From assembly GCA_035539855.1 (NCBI GenBank), contig DATLHO010000019.1, positions 1-14,733 of the forward strand: a DNA stretch of 14,733 bases. Reading direction: 5' to 3'. The notes beneath the pieces were generated by a model. That model saw nothing but the letters and a program-made list of their open reading frames with translations, was not told the origin of the DNA and searched no databases. A program made the translations under genes and the position numbers. Source of the stretch: DATLHO01 sp035539855. Its GTDB lineage: Bacteria; Bacteroidota; Ignavibacteria; OLB7. Position 1 is the first letter of the stretch, and each line of letters opens with the position of its first letter. Below are positions 1 to 8,427 of this stretch, one piece after another.

Positions 1-55
1 GGTCATCGATCATCGAATTGCGTTGGTCCATAGTCGTTGCTGTCTGCCACGGCAT
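1..55 (-). CDS. 5' end of an unidentified gene, cut by the window edge
   Basis: An ATG at 55 reading leftwards opens a frame that stays open to the window edge for 18 codons and begins MPWQTATTMDQRNS. A purine-rich Shine-Dalgarno-like AGGGAGG lies 6 bases upstream, one of the better ribosome binding sites in the window, and this is the main evidence for a real start. An internal ATG at 31 (MDQRNS) is an alternative. Too little protein is visible to assign a family. The gene is co-oriented with purA and lies 163 bp downstream of it, so it may belong to the same transcription unit or have its own promoter in the 56-145 region. Confidence 0.4.
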   Translation of the reverse strand, partial: MPWQTATTMDQRNSMIDD

Positions 56-90
56 GGCGTCCCTCCCTGTGGTTCGCCATACAGTAACAC

Positions 91-142
91 TGTCGACAAC
101 GTTCCCGGACAATTCTGTCGATAACCTACCCGGTCAGTACCG
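91..142. repeat. Two imperfect 26-bp direct repeats upstream of the left-edge gene
   Basis: TGTCGACAACGTTCCCGG at 91-108 is followed exactly 26 bp later by TGTCGATAACCTACCCGG at 117-134, matching at 15 of 18 positions. The remaining 8 bases of each unit match poorly. The pair lies 36-87 bp upstream of the start codon at 55, where an operator could sit. No convincing sigma70 promoter with normal spacing was found here. The repeat is seen in the sequence; the regulatory role is inference. Confidence 0.4.
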
Positions 143-144
143 CC

Positions 145-216
145 GCAGGCCTGTCCCCTGCGAAGCTGTCCCCTGGCCGCAGGCCTGTCCCCAGGCCGAA
201 GGCCTGTGTCCCCGGG
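145..216. repeat. Four degenerate copies of a GGGGACAGGCCT-type repeat
   Basis: On the plus strand the motif (c)aggcctgtcccc occurs at about 146-158, in a shortened form at about 163-174, at about 180-192, and in a form with a 2-base insertion at about 200-213. Spacing is 16-20 bp. On the minus strand, which is the purA transcript, this reads as repeated AGGGGACAGGCCTGCGG units. Within it, 193-205 is a small hairpin with arms AGGCC and GGCCT and a 3-base loop. The block lies directly after the purA stop codon. GGGGACAG-type motifs resemble the cores of some REP (repetitive extragenic palindromic) sequences, but no family is assigned. Confidence 0.55.
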
Positions 217-230
217 GCCTAAAGGCCCCG
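213..230 (-). terminator. GC-rich hairpin spanning the purA stop codon
   Basis: CGGGGCCT at 213-220 and AGGCCCCG at 223-230 are perfect complements, giving 7-8 bp of almost pure G-C stem with a very short loop. The purA TAG codon (219-221) lies inside it. There is no T-run after it on the minus strand, so it is not a classical intrinsic terminator. It could act as a 3'-end stabiliser or with Rho. The hairpin is certain, the function is not. Confidence 0.35.
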
Positions 231-1490
231 AACGACAACCTGCTCGCGCTCCGGCCCGATTCCGATGTAGCCGACGCGGGCGCCGACCACCTCCTCGATG
301 TACTCCACATAGCGCCGCGTCGCCTCGGGAAGATCCTCGAAGCGCTCGACGCCCGTGAGCTCCTGGTTCCATCCGGGGAGCGTCTGATAGACCGGTCGAA
401 TGCGGTCGAGCGTCGAGCAGTCGCTCGGGAAGTACTTCACTGGACGGCCGTCGAGCTCGTAGCCGGTGCACACCTTGAGCTCCTCGAACGCGCTGAGCAC
501 GTCGAGCTTCGTCAGGACGATCTCGGTGATGCCGTTGATCATGGCGGAGTAGCGCAGCGCGAACAGATCGAGCCAGCCGCAGCGGCGCGGCCGGCCGGTC
601 GTCGCGCCGAACTCGGCGCCGAGCCGGCGGAGCTTCTCGCCCGTCTCGTCGACGAGCTCGGTCGGGAACGGTCCGTTGCCGACGCGCGTGCAGTACGCCT
701 TGGCGATGCCGATGACCTCGCTGATCGCCGTCGGCGGCAGACCCAGTCCGGTGCACGCGCCGCCGGAGGTCGGCGAGGAGCTCGTGACGAACGGATAGGT
801 GCCGTGATCGATGTCGAGCAGGGCGCCCTGGGCGCCCTCGGCGACGATCCGCTGGCCCGAGCGCCACGCCTCGTTGAGGTAGGCGGTCGTGTCGGTGATG
901 TAGCCGTCGATACGCCGATCGAACTCGACGTACTCGGCGATGGTCTTCTCGACATCGAGCTCGGGCGCGTCGTAGACCTTGCGGAAGGTCTGGTTCTTCT
1001 GCTCGATCGAGCGGCGGAGCTTCTGCGCGAGGCCATCGCGGTCGAGCAGGTCGACGATGCGGATGCCGGTGCGGTTGTACTTGTCGATGTACGACGGACC
1101 GATGCCGCGACCGGTCGTGCCGATCTTCTGATCGCTCTCCTGGAGCTGATCGAGAAGCTTGTGGTACGGCATGATCAGGTGGGCCTTGTGGCTGATCTTC
1201 AGCCGTCCGCCGATCTCGATGCCGAAGGATTCGAGCAGCCGGATCTCCTCCATCAGCGCATCCGGATCGATGACGACGCCGTTGCCGATGACGCAGGTAA
1301 CGTGCGGGTGGAGGATGCCGGAGGGGATCAGGTGGAGGACGTACTTGCGGTCACCGACGATGATCGTGTGACCGGCGTTGGCGCCGCCCTGGTAGCGGGC
1401 GACGACGTCGGACTGCTCGGCGAGCATGTCGACGACCTTTCCCTTTCCCTCGTCGCCCCACTGTGCACCGACGATGACTTTGACGCTCAT
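219..1490 (-). CDS. purA: Adenylosuccinate synthase
   Basis: This 423-residue enzyme joins IMP and aspartate with GTP to form adenylosuccinate, the first committed step of AMP synthesis, in the cytosol. The N-terminus carries the GTP-binding loop GAQWGDEGKGK (residues 8-18). It includes the Asp13 and His41 (GGANAGHT) positions known as catalytic in the E. coli enzyme. GTTGRGIGPSY and TTGRPRRCGWLD, the IMP/aspartate-binding signature, follow. Length is normal. The ATG at 1490 (MSVKVIVGAQ) is chosen because it matches where the family begins; a TTG six codons upstream is less likely. No clear Shine-Dalgarno site precedes it. The gene follows the STAS gene by 75 bp, a gap filled by a terminator-like structure, so its transcription may be attenuated. 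Confidence 0.97.
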   Translation of the reverse strand: MSVKVIVGAQWGDEGKGKVVDMLAEQSDVVARYQGGANAGHTIIVGDRKYVLHLIPSGILHPHVTCVIGNGVVIDPDALMEEIRLLESFGIEIGGRLKISHKAHLIMPYHKLLDQLQESDQKIGTTGRGIGPSYIDKYNRTGIRIVDLLDRDGLAQKLRRSIEQKNQTFRKVYDAPELDVEKTIAEYVEFDRRIDGYITDTTAYLNEAWRSGQRIVAEGAQGALLDIDHGTYPFVTSSSPTSGGACTGLGLPPTAISEVIGIAKAYCTRVGNGPFPTELVDETGEKLRRLGAEFGATTGRPRRCGWLDLFALRYSAMINGITEIVLTKLDVLSAFEELKVCTGYELDGRPVKYFPSDCSTLDRIRPVYQTLPGWNQELTGVERFEDLPEATRRYVEYIEEVVGARVGYIGIGPEREQVVVRGL

Positions 1491-1506
1491 ACGGAGTTGT
1501 GCACGC

Positions 1507-1553
1507 AAAAAGCGCTCCGGCCCTCTTTCGACACCGAAAGCAGGCAGGAGCGC
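1507..1553 (-). terminator. Two-tier stem-loop with T5 tail between the STAS gene and purA
   Basis: On the minus strand, GCGCTCC (1553-1547) pairs perfectly with GGAGCGC (1518-1512), which is followed immediately by TTTTT (1511-1507). Inside lies a second perfect stem, CTTTCG and CGAAAG with a GTGT loop (1540-1525). This fits an intrinsic terminator or attenuator. It begins 12 bp after the STAS stop codon and the T-run ends 16 bases before the purA ATG, leaving no room for a purA promoter downstream of it. Confidence 0.55.
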
Positions 1554-1565
1554 GGAGAAGTCGAA

Positions 1566-1910
1566 TCAGTTGGTCTGGCGGCAAGCCTCGACGGCCTCGT
1601 CGCGCGTCTGGAAGCTGGCGAAGACGGTATCGAGGCGCGTCATCTTCAGCAGCGAGCGGATGTGCTCGTTGGCGCCGACGACGAGCAGGCGACCGCCACC
1701 GGAGCGCAGCGAGGTCGATGCGGCGACGAGCATGCCGAGACCGGAGCTGTTCATCAGGTGGACGTCGGCGAGGTCGACGACGACCTGTCGGGCACCCGCC
1801 TGGACCTGCTCGGCCACGGCGCGCGCGAACTCCATCGCATCGGCTCCACCGAGCACGTCGCCGCTGATGGCGATGACGGTCGGGTCGTTCTGCTCGATCG
1901 TGAACTTCAT
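1566..1910 (-). CDS. STAS-domain anti-sigma-factor antagonist, SpoIIAA/RsbV type
   Basis: A 114-residue single STAS domain, the full family length. Proteins of this type bind and neutralise a serine-kinase anti-sigma factor (RsbW/SpoIIAB type) when unphosphorylated, releasing an alternative sigma factor or controlling another output. The diagnostic segment is VVVDLADVHLMNSSGLGML (residues 43-61). Ser55 is at the position phosphorylated in relatives; the usual preceding Asp is Asn54 here. No partner kinase, phosphatase or sigma factor is encoded nearby, so the partner must lie elsewhere. A G-rich tract (GAGAGGGGATGGGG) upstream of the ATG may serve as ribosome binding site. The gene sits 99 bp after secF, behind two hairpins, and ahead of purA. 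The family is secure; the pathway is unknown. Confidence 0.93.
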   Translation of the reverse strand: MKFTIEQNDPTVIAISGDVLGGADAMEFARAVAEQVQAGARQVVVDLADVHLMNSSGLGMLVAASTSLRSGGGRLLVVGANEHIRSLLKMTRLDTVFASFQTRDEAVEACRQTN

Positions 1911-1940
1911 GAGAACCCCATCCCCTCTCGGTACCTGAGC

Positions 1941-1968
1941 GGTCGCCGCGCCATGCGGCGCGGCGACC
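1941..1968 (-). terminator. Perfect 12-bp hairpin between secF and the STAS gene
   Basis: GGTCGCCGCGCC (1941-1952) and GGCGCGGCGACC (1957-1968) are exact reverse complements around a 4-base loop. The hairpin lies 41 bp after the secF stop and 30 bp before the STAS start. No T-run follows on the minus strand, so it is a stem-only terminator candidate or an mRNA processing or attenuation element. A CCTGAGC heptamer occurs on each side (1934-1940 and 1967-1973). Confidence 0.5.
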
Positions 1969-1986
1969 TGAGCATGAAACTGGTGG

Positions 1987-2002
1987 CGACCGCGATCGGT
2001 CG
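1987..2002 (-). other. Small 6-bp hairpin just after the secF stop codon
   Basis: CGACCG (1987-1992) and CGGTCG (1997-2002) pair around a 4-base loop, 7 bp downstream of the secF TGA. It may act with the stronger hairpin at 1941-1968 as a 3' end signal. On its own it is weak. Confidence 0.25.
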
Positions 2003-2009
2003 ACGGCGA

Positions 2010-3008
2010 TCAGGCGCCGGCGACGGCGCCCTGGCGCTCGCGACGAACGGTCGTGCCGGCATCGACGAAGTCGCGGCGCGAGTTCGGATCGAGCTGCTTC
2101 TTGAAGATCAGCCAGTCGACGACGAACGAGCCGGCGACGAAGATCGACGAGTACGTGCCGGTGAACAGGCCGATGAGCATCACGAACGAGAAGCCGCGGA
2201 GCACCTCGCCCGAGAAGAACAGCAGCACCAGCAGCACGAGCACGACGCAGACGCCGGTGAGCATCGTGCGCGGCAGCGTCTCGTTGATCGAGCGATTGAC
2301 GAGCGCCATCATGTTCTCCGAGCGGTGCAGCGTCCGGTTCTCGCGGATTCGGTCGAAGTTGATGACCGTGTCGTTGATCGAGAAACCGACGACCGTCAGG
2401 AACGCCGCGAGCATGCCCTGGTTCATCTCGAGGTTCAGCCCGAACAGGCCGTTGCACAGCACGGTGAAGGCGAACGTCACGAGCACGTCGTGCAGCAGCG
2501 CGAGAATTGCCGCGATGCCGAGCATGAGCTCGTAGCGGAAGCTGATGTACAGCAGGATCGCGACCATCGACACGATGACGGCCATCAACGCCTGCTGTCG
2601 CAGCTCGGCGCCGATCTTCGGTCCGATGTTGTCGACCTTTAGCAGCGTCACCGTGTTGCCGGCGAACGCGCCGTTGAGATGGTCGCGCAGACGGTCGGTC
2701 GGGCGCACCGCGCCGGTGATCGTGTTCGCCTCGTTCTTGATGCGGACGAGGTACTGGTTCGCCTCGCCGTAGGTCTTGACCTCGGCGCCCTTGAAGCCGC
2801 CTGCCTCGACCGCGTCGCGTAGTGCGTCGATCTCGACGGGGCGCTGGAACTCGAACGCGGCCTCGGTGCCACCCTCGAAGTCGATGCCGTACTCGACGCC
2901 GCGGATCAGCGCTCCAGCGATGCCGGCGATCGTGATGATCGCCGACACGACGTAGAACATCTTACGCTTGCCGATGAAATCGATATGTGTCGTCTTGAAG
3001 AGCTGCAT
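2010..3008 (-). CDS. secF: Protein translocase subunit SecF
   Basis: This 332-residue inner-membrane protein works with SecD to pull exported proteins through SecYEG using the proton gradient. The layout is typical. A first membrane helix is at about 18-36, followed by the signature GIDFEGGT (41-48). A periplasmic domain runs to about 135. Five more helices follow at about 138-157, 161-184, 195-214, 247-266 and 271-298. The conserved fourth-helix motif VGFSINDTVINFDRIREN is at 207-224. The C-terminus is a short basic tail. The start is an ATG with no strong ribosome binding site. It lies 63 bp after secD and is almost certainly co-transcribed with it. Confidence 0.97.
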   Translation of the reverse strand: MQLFKTTHIDFIGKRKMFYVVSAIITIAGIAGALIRGVEYGIDFEGGTEAAFEFQRPVEIDALRDAVEAGGFKGAEVKTYGEANQYLVRIKNEANTITGAVRPTDRLRDHLNGAFAGNTVTLLKVDNIGPKIGAELRQQALMAVIVSMVAILLYISFRYELMLGIAAILALLHDVLVTFAFTVLCNGLFGLNLEMNQGMLAAFLTVVGFSINDTVINFDRIRENRTLHRSENMMALVNRSINETLPRTMLTGVCVVLVLLVLLFFSGEVLRGFSFVMLIGLFTGTYSSIFVAGSFVVDWLIFKKQLDPNSRRDFVDAGTTVRRERQGAVAGA

Positions 3009-3071
3009 TGTCTGGGTCTGGGATTTTGATAATCAGGTCTCGATACGCTTCGATCGCCAGTCGCCCGCGCC

Positions 3072-5192
3072 CTAGCGCGCGGCGGCGGCCTCGACCACCG
3101 GCGTCTTGCCCTGACCGAAGTCGAGGGTCTCGGCGCCACGCGCCGTGTTGAGGTTGAACACCGTGCGGGTCACGAAGACCGCCGTGAAGAACGTGGCCGT
3201 AAGACCGATCATCAGCGTGATCGCGAAGCCCTGCACCGGACCGCTTCCGAAGAAGTAGAGAATCGCGCCGGAGATCAGTGTCGTGATGTGCGTATCGAGC
3301 ACGGCCGACCACGCCTTGTCATATCCCACCTGAATCGCCCTGGCCAGCGGCCGCCCGGCCGCAAGCTCCTCTCGAATCCGCTCGTAGATCAGAATGTTTC
3401 CGTCGACCGCCATGCCGATCGTCAGCACGAGACCGCCGATGCCCGGCAGCGTGAGCGTCGCCTGGAAGGCCGCCAGCAGCGCGATCGTGATCAGGATGTT
3501 CAGCAGCAGCGCGAGCACCGCGATCAGCCCGCCGTAGCGGTAGTACATCAGCATGAACAGGAACACGAGCGCCGCTCCGACGATCGTCGAGAACACGCCC
3601 TTGTTGATCGAGTCCTCGCCCAGCGACGGACCGACAACGCGCTCCTCGATGATGCGCACCGGCGCCTTGAGCGCGCCGGCCTTGAGCACGACCGCCAGCA
3701 GGTTCGCCTCGGCGGCATCGCTCGATCCGGTGATCTGCGAGCTGCCGTTCGGGATCTTGTTCTGCACGACCGGCGCGGAATACACCGCCGAGTCGAGCAC
3801 GATCGCGACGCGCTTCTTGATGTTCTTGCCCGTGATCGCCGCCCAGCGGTCGGCGCCCTCGGAGTTCATCTGCATCAGCACCATCGGTCGGCCCTGCTCG
3901 AACGAAGGGTACGCGTCGGTGATGACCTCGCCGGTCAGCTCCGACTCGCGGGTCAGCCCATAGAGCGCGAAGAGATCCGCCTCCGGATTGCCCGGCTCGG
4001 CCGGGAACACCGGATCGGCGCTGTAGCCGATGATCAGATCCTCCGGAATCGCCCCGCGCACGTCGTCGCGGCGAAGGATCGCCCGGACCTTCTCGAGGCT
4101 GGCGCGCGGGACGTAGAAGTAGTACTCACCGGTCGGCATCTCCTCCTGCAGGAACGCGATGTCCTGGAGCTTGCCGTCGGGCTCGAGCTGGATCTGCGAC
4201 ATGAACAGCGACGTGAACGGATGGTCGCTCTGGTACCGCTTCTTTGTCTCCTCCTCGCTGAGTCCCTCGTACGGATTGGTAGAAGTGTCGGACTTCTTCG
4301 CGGTGTCGGCTGTGACCGGCTTGTTCGTGTCGGCGCGGGTCGTGTCGGCGTCGGCGAGGGTCGAGTCGCCCGAGGCGGTCGTGTCGGCGGCGATCGTCGT
4401 GTCGGCGGCGGGCTTGACCGTGTCGAGCGACGTGATCTTGCCGGCAAGGAGGCGGTCGATGCGTCCGAAGAGGTTCGCCGTCGCCGCGTCGTTGCGCACG
4501 AGCTTGAACTCCAGGCGCGCGGTCGTCGACAGCAGGCTGCGGACGCCGGACTCGTCGGAGACGCCCGGGAGCTCGACGGAGATGCGGCGGTTCGCCTGGC
4601 GGGTGATCGTCTGCTCGGCGACACCGTACTGGTCGATACGACGGCCGATGACCTGCATCGCCTGGTCGATCGCGTCCTCGATGTTGCGGCTGAGCTTCGC
4701 GACGATCTCCTCGTCGCCGGCGTCGGCGCCGAGGGTGCCGACGTCATAGTAGTTCAGGAGCGTCTTGCCGGCGGGGCGCGCGATCCTGTCGAAGTTGCGC
4801 GTGAAGATGTCGATGACCGGATCGTCCGACGTCAGCGCGTCCTTGCGGGTGGCCTCGATGACCTGCTGGAAGACGGGATCGACCGCATCGGCCTGCGCGC
4901 TCTCCTCGAGCAGCGTCACCGCGTCGACCTCCATCGTGATGTTCATGCCGCCACGAAGGTCGAGTCCGAGCTTGATGCGTCCTGCCGCGGCGTCCTTGTA
5001 GGCATCGCCGTTGAGCGAGTCCCAGCGGTGCAGCGCCAGCGAGTCTGCGTGCGTGGCCTTGCCGTTGCGGACCTTCGAGGCGAGCGGCTCGCGGACGCCG
5101 TCGAGCTGGTAGAAGCGGAAGGTCGGCCAGAGGAAGAAGATCGAGGCGGCCAGAACGAGACCTATCAGAACGAGCCGGGTTGTCGGTTTCAC
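3072..5192 (-). CDS. secD: Protein translocase subunit SecD, with a Thr/Asp-rich insertion
   Basis: This 706-residue inner-membrane partner of SecF drives the late stage of Sec export. One membrane helix (about 7-22) is followed by KLGLDLRGGMNITMEV (residue 74 onward) and a large periplasmic region. The C-terminal membrane part contains GPSLGEDSINKG and the hallmark IGMAVDGNILIYERIREE (about 592-609). The GTG at 5192 is chosen because TGGAG lies 8 bases upstream and the first helix follows at once; an ATG at 5264 would add 24 atypical residues. It is longer than E. coli SecD (615). Part of the excess is a low-complexity insertion at about 255-306, rich in ADTT units, inside the periplasmic domain. 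A promoter lies at 5287-5316. Confidence 0.96.
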   Translation of the reverse strand: MKPTTRLVLIGLVLAASIFFLWPTFRFYQLDGVREPLASKVRNGKATHADSLALHRWDSLNGDAYKDAAAGRIKLGLDLRGGMNITMEVDAVTLLEESAQADAVDPVFQQVIEATRKDALTSDDPVIDIFTRNFDRIARPAGKTLLNYYDVGTLGADAGDEEIVAKLSRNIEDAIDQAMQVIGRRIDQYGVAEQTITRQANRRISVELPGVSDESGVRSLLSTTARLEFKLVRNDAATANLFGRIDRLLAGKITSLDTVKPAADTTIAADTTASGDSTLADADTTRADTNKPVTADTAKKSDTSTNPYEGLSEEETKKRYQSDHPFTSLFMSQIQLEPDGKLQDIAFLQEEMPTGEYYFYVPRASLEKVRAILRRDDVRGAIPEDLIIGYSADPVFPAEPGNPEADLFALYGLTRESELTGEVITDAYPSFEQGRPMVLMQMNSEGADRWAAITGKNIKKRVAIVLDSAVYSAPVVQNKIPNGSSQITGSSDAAEANLLAVVLKAGALKAPVRIIEERVVGPSLGEDSINKGVFSTIVGAALVFLFMLMYYRYGGLIAVLALLLNILITIALLAAFQATLTLPGIGGLVLTIGMAVDGNILIYERIREELAAGRPLARAIQVGYDKAWSAVLDTHITTLISGAILYFFGSGPVQGFAITLMIGLTATFFTAVFVTRTVFNLNTARGAETLDFGQGKTPVVEAAAAR
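4275..4430 (-). repeat. Low-complexity Thr/Asp/Ala repeat inside secD
   Basis: This stretch of secD codes for about 52 residues made largely of T, D, A, S and K, with four ADTT units and further ADT and SDT variants. At DNA level the plus strand shows repeated gtgtcggcg and related words. It falls between two conserved parts of the first periplasmic domain and reads in frame, so it does not break the gene. It is probably a flexible surface loop. Confidence 0.7.
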
Positions 5193-5286
5193 GGACGATG
5201 CTCCAGGAAAAAACTGCTCAGGAATGGTCCGAATGCGGGATGTCGAGGGAGCCGGGAGTCCCACGACACGTTTCAGACAGACATTG

Positions 5287-5316
5287 AATATACAGGAAGC
5301 GGCGGGCGCGACGCAA
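5287..5316 (-). promoter_or_regulatory. Sigma70-like promoter for secD-secF
   Basis: On the minus strand TTGCGT (5316-5311) is followed after 18 bp by TATATT (5292-5287). These match the -35 and -10 consensus at 4 of 6 and 5 of 6 positions. The -10 element stands out as an AT-rich island in GC-rich sequence. A start near 5280 would give a leader of about 88 bases before the secD GTG. The element lies in the 154-bp gap after pyk, so secDF can be transcribed separately from glyS-pyk. Confidence 0.55.
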
Positions 5317-5346
5317 TTCTGTCCGTATCGGAGTCTGCGATCGCGC

Positions 5347-6813
<1,467 letters not shown>

Positions 6814-6839
6814 GTGCCTTGTGTTGATACGCTACCCGG

Positions 6840-6863
6840 GGTGTCGCATGGACATGCGTCACC
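6840..6863. promoter_or_regulatory. 24-bp near-perfect palindrome between glyS and pyk
   Basis: GGTG, one base, CGCATG, GA, CATGCG, one base, CACC: ten paired positions with one symmetric mismatch. It lies 13 bp after the glyS stop and 26 bp before the pyk ATG. The short centre suits a dimeric protein operator at least as well as an RNA hairpin. There is no T-run on either side. Regulator unknown. Confidence 0.45.
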
Positions 6864-6876
6864 GCCCCATCCCCCA

Positions 6877-8427
6877 CTAGCCGTTGACCTTCTCCGCCAC
6901 GTAGGCCCCGACTCGATCCGCCCCGATCCGAATCTGCTCCATCGAATCCCGCTCGCGCACCGTGACGGTGCCGTCCTCGAGAGTCTGGCCGTCGACCGTC
7001 GCGCAGAACGGCGTGCCGACCTCGTCCTGACGGCGATAGCGCCGACCGACCGCGCCGGAGTCGTCGTAGAACACCTTGAACGACCGCTGGACGTCGCGGT
7101 AGAGGTTCGTCGCGAACTCCGGCATGCCCTCCTTGTTGACCAGCGGCAGCACCGCGAGCTTGTAGGGCGCGAGCTTCGGATGGAACGCGAGGATCGTCCG
7201 CTTCTCGCCGGCGACCTCCTCCTCGCGATACGCGTCGACGAGGAACGCCATCATCGAGCGCGAGGCGCCGACCGACGTCTCGATGACGTAGGGTACGTAG
7301 CGCTCGTTGGCCATCTGGTCGTAGTACTCGAGTTTCTTGCCGGAGAACTCGGCGTGGCGCGACAGGTCGAAGTCGGTGCGGTTGTGCACACCCTCGACCT
7401 CGCCCCAGCCGAACGGGAACTCGTACTCGATGTCGACCGCGGCGCGCGCGTAGTGCGCGAGCTTCTCGTGCGGCTTGGTGCGGATGCGCGACATCGTCAT
7501 GCCGCAGTCGCGGAACCAGTCCAGGCGCGCCGCCAGCCAGTACTCGTACCACTTCTCGTCCTCGCCCGGGCGCACGAAGAACTGCATCTCCATCTGCTCG
7601 AACTCGCGCGTGCGGAACAGGAAGTTCTTCGTGTTGATCTCGTTGCGGAACGCCTTGCCGATCTGCGCGATGCCGAAGGGCACCTTCTGGCGGCTCGACT
7701 GCAGGACGTTGTTGAAGTTCACGAAAATGCCCTGCGCAGTCTCCGGGCGCAGGTACACCGCGGCGGAGGAATCCTCGACCGGGCCGATGAACGTCTTGAA
7801 CATCAGGTTGAACAGCCGCGGCTGGGTGAACGTTCCCTTGTTGCCGCAGTTCGGACAGGCAAGCACGGGGCTCTCCAGCAGCGCCGGAGCGATGTCGCTC
7901 TCGAAGAGCGCGCCGAGCACCGCGGACTGGCCGGCCTCGTCGAGCGAGCGGACGCGGTCGCGCATGGCGGCCGTCTGCGCGTCGCCGCCGGCGCCGTCGA
8001 TCGCCTCGCCGGTCGCGGCCTCGACGAGCGCGGCCGCAGTCGGCAGCGCGTCCTGCGCCTTCTCGGCCGCCCACCACTCCAGCAGCGTCCGGCGCTGTTT
8101 CGCGCCGAGTTCCTGCGGCAGGATGTCCAGACGGTAGCGCGACTTGCACGAGCGGCAGTCGACCATCGGGTCACTGAAGCTCTGGACGTGACCCGAGGCC
8201 TCCCACACCCGCGGGTGCATCAGGATCGACGCGTCGAGTCCCTCGACATCGTCGCGGTAGGTCATCGACCGCCACCATGCCTCCTTGACGTTGCGCAGTA
8301 GCTCGACGCCGTAGGGCCCGTAATCCCAGCAGCCGTTGAGGCCGCCATAGATCTCGGACGACTGGAAGATGAAGCCGCGCCGCTTCGCGAGCGAGACGAT
8401 GGTATCGAGCGAGACCTGCGATGACAT
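6877..8427 (-). CDS. glyS: Glycyl-tRNA synthetase, alpha2 (single-chain) type
   Basis: This 516-residue class II synthetase charges tRNA-Gly with glycine in the cytosol. It is the homodimeric type, not the alpha2beta2 GlyQ/GlyS type. The N-terminus LAKRRGFIFQSSEIYGGLNGCWDYGP is characteristic. A zinc-ribbon-like pair, CRSC (91-94) and CPNC (191-194), is separated by about 96 residues, with an Ala-rich helical segment between them that looks longer than usual. Class II motif 2 is at GKAFRNEIN...FRTREFEQMEM (257-281) and motif 3 at ETSVGASRSMMAFLVDAY (383-400). The anticodon-binding domain occupies about 412-516. The ATG at 8427 is chosen by family alignment; 8439 is possible, and upstream in-frame sequence is not synthetase-like. 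No clear ribosome binding site is visible. Confidence 0.96.
   Translation of the reverse strand: MSSQVSLDTIVSLAKRRGFIFQSSEIYGGLNGCWDYGPYGVELLRNVKEAWWRSMTYRDDVEGLDASILMHPRVWEASGHVQSFSDPMVDCRSCKSRYRLDILPQELGAKQRRTLLEWWAAEKAQDALPTAAALVEAATGEAIDGAGGDAQTAAMRDRVRSLDEAGQSAVLGALFESDIAPALLESPVLACPNCGNKGTFTQPRLFNLMFKTFIGPVEDSSAAVYLRPETAQGIFVNFNNVLQSSRQKVPFGIAQIGKAFRNEINTKNFLFRTREFEQMEMQFFVRPGEDEKWYEYWLAARLDWFRDCGMTMSRIRTKPHEKLAHYARAAVDIEYEFPFGWGEVEGVHNRTDFDLSRHAEFSGKKLEYYDQMANERYVPYVIETSVGASRSMMAFLVDAYREEEVAGEKRTILAFHPKLAPYKLAVLPLVNKEGMPEFATNLYRDVQRSFKVFYDDSGAVGRRYRRQDEVGTPFCATVDGQTLEDGTVTVRERDSMEQIRIGADRVGAYVAEKVNG

Noticed and set aside
5193..5264. 24-residue N-terminal extension of SecD from the ATG at 5264
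   Set aside because: The GTG at 5192 has a TGGAG ribosome binding site at the right distance and directly precedes the first membrane helix. The extension would also begin close to the predicted transcription start.
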